The notes under the pieces were generated by a model. It searched no databases. It was not told the DNA's origin and worked only from the letters and a program-made list of their open reading frames with translations. 64,000 nucleotides of DNA from Harmothoe impar (lineage: Eukaryota; Annelida; Polychaeta; Phyllodocida; Polynoidae), in NCBI GenBank assembly GCA_947462335.1, contig OX381709.1:37776186-37840185 (forward strand), written 5' to 3'. Below, one piece after another: positions 58,432 to 64,000 of the stretch. Positions within the stretch are counted from its first letter, which is position 1; each line of letters opens with the position of its first letter. The position numbers and the translations under genes were made by a program.

Positions 58432-60649
58432 GGTCAATGCAGTTTTCAAGGCTTTATCATCAGTTTCTTGGTACAACTAGCCTAGTAAAAGAGGAATATG
58501 AAGAATTTCTGTATATTCATGGAAGCTTTGCACCGAAGCTACTTTGTGGCTTCCCGGAAGCCATGATCTAGCTTAATACATACCAACTGGCTTAGCTTGT
58601 CAAAAAAGTCTTTCTACATGAGTCGTAGATTGCTAACCCCGGAAGCCACTTATAAAAGTGGCTTCTTCTTTTACTATGTAGGTTTCAAGTTTTCCGAAAC
58701 AGCCAGGATCTTGGATAAACATGTCACTTTTATATGAATCACCACAAATCTGCTCATTAAATTCAAACTACTACAGCTCTAAACATAGCATCCCAAGAAT
58801 CGCATTCCTTTCTCTTGGATCAGGGTCGCTCACCAACCAGTGGTGTGACATATATAGGCAGGCAATGGCAAAGTACTATGTACCATCTAAGCCTGAGACA
58901 GCATAGACGATACGCCTGGAGGTTAAGAGCATGCACAGGAGGACGGTGTGGGATAGGCCTGCAATAAGGGTAAAGGTTGAGCAGACACTGTGGTCAATGA
59001 CAGTCGCCGGGGGCAGTGTGCATTCTACATCACCGCTCGGCTGTGACTCTATTTATTAGATGAGGCCCATATTTTCCCACTGTCGATTTGATTAAGTGCT
59101 TGCCCTTTGTGCACCCCTGACATTGACATGGAAACAGTTAAATAATTAACTGTTTATTATAAGAAAAACACCATGCACCATTGGATCTGTACACCAGCAA
59201 GAATAGTGTACATTAATCATATCCAAATAATCTATAATTCCAGTGATACATGACAAGCTCTATGTGTTATAATTCTATTTCTGTGCTATTTCTGAAGTAG
59301 GTTGGTGGTAATAGCTTCAGGCACTTTTTTGCACTAACCCAATATTGAAATACCCCTGGCTTGTGTGCATGTATATTGTTATACATGCATGGATGTGTAC
59401 ACTTTCGTATGCTTATGACCAGAACGCTGTTCTCCTCATCATATTTATACGTTGAATTTTCAGTTGCAAGAGTCACTTCATGTCATGTTTCTTCTCGTCA
59501 TGGATAATAAGGTCATGACCTTGAATTCCAGACAAAATGAGAAAATACATGTTAAAATGGTTGTTTTGATCTTGTTTTGAATTATATACATGTACACTCT
59601 AAATGATCCAAACTAAAATAAAGATATTCGTATCTAAGCTTGTCTTCTACATACAAATATATAGTGGTGATATGATACATGGAACTGAACTCTCATCCTC
59701 ATAGGCATATAAACACGAATCCCCACAGTTATTTGATTTAAACCCTTTGAAAACTTCAAATACATGACGGGCATTTATAGGTTGAACTGAATTGCCATAC
59801 ACATTCAAGTGAGAAAATAACTATCAAAACAGTCCTTTCCCCATTTGGTAGTTGTGCTAGGATACACAGGGTTGACCCTCTATGTTAGAGCCCCCACTGC
59901 CTGCAGCCTGTATGGAGCTAGATGAGCGGCCTGATGTAAACATGGTTGTCTCCGGCCATGTAATTAGCACCAGAGGCCGCGTCTCCCACAAAAAGTCGAC
60001 CCCGCTGTATTATGACGAGGCATGTGTCCTACTTATGAATAACCAACATGTCAACGTGTGAGTGTGTAGGTGTGAGGTGGTGGGGTGGGTGAGGGGGGGG
60101 GGGGGGTGATGTATGACCTACTCCTACTAGCAGCCTGTCCTGGCTCACCTAGCACCTATATAACTCTGCGCCACACCGACACGAGAAAAGAAAAAAAGGA
60201 AAATACAAGCAAAAACACTGAAAGAAAAGTATAAAGGTATACCGTCTGGTTTATACTAGGAAGGTAGTGCCAAAGGAGGTCTGACCCAGTGAGTGGGTGC
60301 ATGGCTTCAGGGTTTCAGGTCGATTCTATTAACACAAGTTACATAAAGTACATGTACACAAAGCATTTTGATCTCTTGCCTGGTTTGGTGCTAGGTTCTC
60401 TACACATTCTGCTATACTGTCTGAATTTCCCGTTTTTTCCTGCTGTGTTTATATTTAGGCAGTGCCTATCTGTTTGTCGTAATACATACGGGTGGGTTAT
60501 ACAACATGACTTTTCTATTATTTTTGTGCATTTTATCTCTCTCTATTTTTTTATGTATGACTGTATCCATTTCTGGTATATGTAATATAGTTTAAGAGGA
60601 ACGTCACAATCGACCCGTGTAAATTGTATAACATTCCTACAATTATCAA
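58432..60649. other. Anonymous region with small hairpins and a G run
   Basis: GGCTTCCCGGAAGCC (about 58549) and GAAGCCACT-tataaa-AGTGGCTTC (about 58642) are short palindromes. A G run lies near 60087-60107. No gene is supported. Confidence 0.45.
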
Positions 60650-60891
60650 ATGGGGGTCTAGATGGGGGGACCCCCATGTCGCATGTCGAATTTAAGAAAT
60701 AGATATGTCATGTCACTTAAAATGTCCATTTCCCATGTCGCCCCTAAGAACCTGCCATGTCCCATGTCGATTTTAAGAATTACCCTATGTCATGTCACTA
60801 AAATTTCCCCTCATGTCACTAAGCTCCATGTCGCATGTCGATTTTAAGAAATGGCCATGTCGCCATGTCGAATTTAGGCATCTACCCCCAT
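60650..60891. mobile_element. Small element filled by CATGTCG tandem repeats
   Basis: The left end ATGGGGGTCTAGATG and the minus-strand right end ATGGGGGTAGATG are inverted. TCAA flanks both sides (60646-60649 and 60892-60895), giving a 4-bp duplication. The interior is a diverged tandem repeat of CCATGTCGCATGTCGATTTT and AAGAA. Confidence 0.6.
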
Positions 60892-62199
60892 TCAAATGAG
60901 TAATTTCAATAATCATGTGAATGCATATACTACTCTAGATCTAACACCCCGACCCACTTCTCTGCCGTAGAAGGGTGCCCCCTAAACATGCGTTGGATCT
61001 ATTGCTATTGGCCGAGGCATGAGGCAAGGTGTGTAGTGATGGGGAGGGGGGTTGTGTAGAGGGTGGGGGGGGTGCGGGAAGCAGGGAGAGATGCTTGCCA
61101 AAGAGGGATGGGAGAGGAGGAGGAGAGGTGGGGGTGGTAATACGTGAGTAATTCATTGTCTGCAGACAGTAGAGACATTGTAGACAAACATTACAATTAT
61201 TGAAGACACAGGGTTGGGAGGGAGGAGGGTGAATCGGGAGAGGGGAGGGAGGGATTGTCGCCGAGCCCGCCTTTCGCCCCCACCTCATCACTCAGACTGA
61301 CGTTGGCGAAGAGTAAACGTATTGACTGATATGGGGAGTCCTCTTTAAATCTGTAATTATCGCCAGCCCACCACCCCAGCCGGAAACCAAGCCCAAAGTG
61401 CCAGCAGCCATATTCAGCAGCAAGAGGGGTGGGTTGTGAGGTAGCAGTGGGTGTGTGTGAGTGGGGTAGGGAGGGGGGTGTCTAAGGCTATCAACATGAC
61501 CTGGGTGAGCTCCATGTAGGTTAGGTTAGAGCCATGTAGTACACATGCTTGAATAGCATGGATGGGTACCACCCAGTCCCATTAGCAAGCTAGACATAGA
61601 AATTGAAACTCCGGGAGTGCATTGTTATATTACATATCCGAACGGTACATCCATTTTCAGAATACATTATTCATTTTGATGTTGTTTATGTTCTATATCT
61701 AATCCTTCCTCCAGTGTTGTGAACATTATTGACGGTGGCACGTACAAAATCGAAGATGCTAGGGGTATAATTTTTCGGGCTAATTCCTATCCCAAATTCA
61801 AATACAACATATCTCCCCTTTCACTTAAATATCGTTCAAATCTCTGTATGTTTCCAGCATAACGGGCAATCGTATCCACGTGAGTTATCATTTTATATTT
61901 TCAAAGTCAATCCCTTCATAAGACCATAATATTGAGCGTCGTCTTTTTTCTCTCTAAATTTTCTTCGATAAATACCAGATGGATGATACGATTTCCCAAA
62001 TGCCATCTTGAGTGTTTGCTTGTCCTTTTGAGTGGTCTGCGGCTGAAGGGAAGAAGGAAGACCAGCGCCCCACCCCATCCCTAACCCCAGCCCCGCCTGT
62101 CGTATTAACATGCCTCATTTGTCCTTATCATTAACATCTAAATTGGCTTCTTTGCGGATTTTCGCGACAAATTAGCGCTGGGCCGAGGGCCTGTGAGTT
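60892..62199. other. Anonymous region
   Basis: No supported gene. Purine-rich stretches near 61035-61135 and 61215-61255 give proline-rich minus frames. A segment of about 90 bp at 61778-61869 recurs in diverged form at 63909-64000. Confidence 0.45.
61778..61869 (+). repeat. Dispersed repeat segment, copy 1 (copy 2 at 63909-64000)
   Basis: Both copies end in ATTCAAAT-type sequence, then TCAAATCTCTGTATGTTTCC or TCGAATCTCTGTATATTTCC, then AGYATAAYGG. Copy 2 runs into the window edge. They are probably tails of one repeat family. Confidence 0.55.
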
Positions 62200-63150
62200 A
62201 TGCATCAGATAACAGGCGGAGTGGGCGGACAGGGAGGGGACTTGGAGACGGGAGGCTTTAGAGGCTCTTGAACAGGCAGTGCGTCGGATGCTGACGGCAC
62301 AAGACCCGCCAGAAGCCGACAACAAAACCCCAGCGCCCGTTCTCCCGATGTGGACGCGCCCGGCTGGTCGTCATGGTGTAGGATGGCTACCTGCGGGCAC
62401 CTGTAGATAGGGTTACAGACCCCCCCAGACCCGACCCCCCGTCGAGCTCTGACCGCTCCGTCAGTGTTGTAGGCTGGTTGCCTGGGGCGGCGAATAGAAC
62501 GAAGCCTATTCCAGCCAATACACAATGGTGTACATATTATAGGGCGGTGTAATTTATTATACCCCATATGTATGGCCGTATATAATATTTATACCCACAT
62601 ACACAAGTGAACCACAGGACACATTAACCCTACCCACTGTCGGTCTGCCTGTTTAGGCCATGTGCAGAGTAATTATGCTCTCGCGACCGCGTCCAAATCC
62701 CGACGCGGTCGCAAAAGCGATGGGACGCTAAGCCTTTTTGAAGCCAGTCTGGGGAGGCCCTGTCGCTCCTCTCACACCCTCCCCTCTCAGTCCCTCCCCT
62801 GTCCTCAGATCCGGCGCCCCCTGCCTGATCTGCGTCCGGTCCGCTAGCTGACAATTTCATCTCTTTGTTTTGATTAATTCTCATTGCGCGTCATTTGTCG
62901 ACCGCCTGCCGCCGCCGCGCGACACTCGACGCGTCGCGGCTGCCCACTAAGTGAGTGTCACCCCGACGGGCGATATAGCACCCACCCTGATGACAAGTCC
63001 ACCCGCCGCCCCCGCCCCACCCTCACTCCCGCCGCCGACAACGCGACAACCAACAGCCACCGCAATGAACGCGTCCGTAAATATTTGAAATTTGAAACGT
63101 CACCCGTCAAATCATCCGCTCTATATCTCCCCTCGTCTCTCATATCAGGC
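62200..63150. promoter_or_regulatory. CpG-rich segment, possible island
   Basis: CpG density is high, especially at 62885-63075. A donor-like CTAA|GTGAGT lies at about 62950 on the plus strand, as at the end of a non-coding first exon. Frames over it are arginine/proline-rich and occur on both strands, so they look compositional. Confidence 0.35.
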
Positions 63151-64000
63151 ACCTAGAAGCTTGTCTTTTTGGGAGGAATTCTTATCCATTCTACCATGAT
63201 AACCAATGGACGTCCAGAAAATATACAATACAACCACAAATATCCATCTAACATTAAATGTTACCTAATTTTTTTTATGGGAGAAATGGTTGAGAAGGGC
63301 CTTTGGAATAGCAGCCCACTCACCTTTGCCAATTGACGATGGGGAGCTGTAATTGAAGCCTGCTACAAACACCCATCTCACATCTGTACTGAACCCACCC
63401 CTCCGGCACATAGAGGACAAATAAAGGAGAAACTGTTTTTGCTATTCTGCCCCACCCTCCAGCATTATACTCCAATAATGTGTGCTAATGAGCAGATTTT
63501 ATGCCATGTCCCGGAGGGACCAGGTGGCCGTCCTCCAGTGGCTAGATGGCGGGCTTTGAGGGGGATTAACGACTGGCAAAGATGGCTTAGCGTTCCTAAT
63601 CCGTCGACACACACTTGACAGAAGCTCGGTATCAGCGGTCTGATTAAGGTGCTGTGATTACCATGTTAAGGACACCCCGACCGACCATCCACTCCACAGA
63701 GGAGAGGCCTACTGCAGCGGCAGTATACTCGTCTTGTTATAAAATAACACTTTGTATATAGGTGCCGTTTGAAATGATTAAACCAGCTCCCAAATCTCTT
63801 CGAAATAATGAAGGAGTGCTTCATGTTATCCGACTCCACCTATAGAAAATCTAGCAATTTCCTTAGAGTCTATTTACTGTGTTGTAGGACGCAATATAAT
63901 TTCCAAGCATAATTTCTACTCCAAATTAAATTCAAAGATAACACGTCTCTCTTTTCTCCTGGATATCATTCGAATCTCTGTATATTTCCAGTATAATGGT
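63151..64000. other. Anonymous sequence to the window end
   Basis: No supported gene. It ends in copy 2 of the dispersed repeat (63909-64000). Confidence 0.4.

Noticed and set aside
62884..63156. Arg/Pro/Thr-rich frame in the right-hand CpG-rich segment
   Set aside because: Frames are open on both strands there, no ATG context or domain is present, and the composition explains it.

Overview
The window reads as a piece of an animal genome, most likely a non-vertebrate (probably marine) metazoan. The reasons are a dense mix of small DNA-transposon derivatives, tRNA-derived SINE-like units, micro- and minisatellites, alternating AT-rich stretches and CpG-rich islands, intron-like splice signals, and a DIRS-order (Ngaro-type) retrotransposon. 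The sequence alone does not fix the phylum: Ngaro-type elements are known from echinoderms, amphioxus, cnidarians, molluscs and fish. No complete host gene can be recognised. The window behaves as a large intergenic or intronic region with at most one or two weak candidate host exons near 23.9 and 24.9 kb.

The only unambiguous protein-coding unit is a tyrosine-recombinase retrotransposon on the minus strand (36800-41695). It has a gag-like ORF with a C-terminal zinc-finger tail, a reverse transcriptase/RNase H ORF and a tyrosine recombinase ORF. It is bounded by Ngaro-style split direct repeats: repeat B at the 5' end, and A-B-A at the 3' end in element sense. By eye, both repeat pairs are identical copies and the ORFs are intact, so the insertion looks very recent. 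Gag and pol share one reading frame and are separated by a single UAG. The recombinase ORF overlaps pol in the +1 frame.

Layout: 0.2-0.8 kb degenerate tandem repeat; 1.9-2.8 kb CACTG-ended element; 4.4-4.6 kb GGGTGT hexamer array; 4.7-17 kb mostly anonymous sequence; 17.0-20.0 kb nest of small transposons, including a CACTG-ended element whose inverted sister lies at 57.6-58.4 kb; 23.9 kb possible signal-peptide exon; 25.1 kb perfect hairpin; 25.6 kb promoter-like cluster; 28.4 kb PIF/Harbinger-like MITE; 28.9-30.7 kb minisatellite; 33.4-34.4 kb GGCCAAT-rich element; 34.7 kb CRE cluster; 36.8-41.7 kb Ngaro; 42.4 kb promoter-like cluster; 45.4-46.8 kb composite element holding SINE-like units and another Harbinger-like MITE; 52.4-53.3 kb CpG island with two divergent CTCF-type motifs; 55 kb CTGT-rich repeat; 60.7 kb tandem repeat inside a small terminal-inverted-repeat element; 62.2-63.1 kb CpG-rich segment.

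The DNA elements fall into families whose target duplications can be read directly: CACTG-ended elements with 2-bp duplications (CACTA/EnSpm-like), GGCC-ended MITEs with TWA duplications (PIF/Harbinger-like), and TA-flanked MITEs. They are mostly non-autonomous. The Ngaro element is the only one that appears to carry its own machinery.
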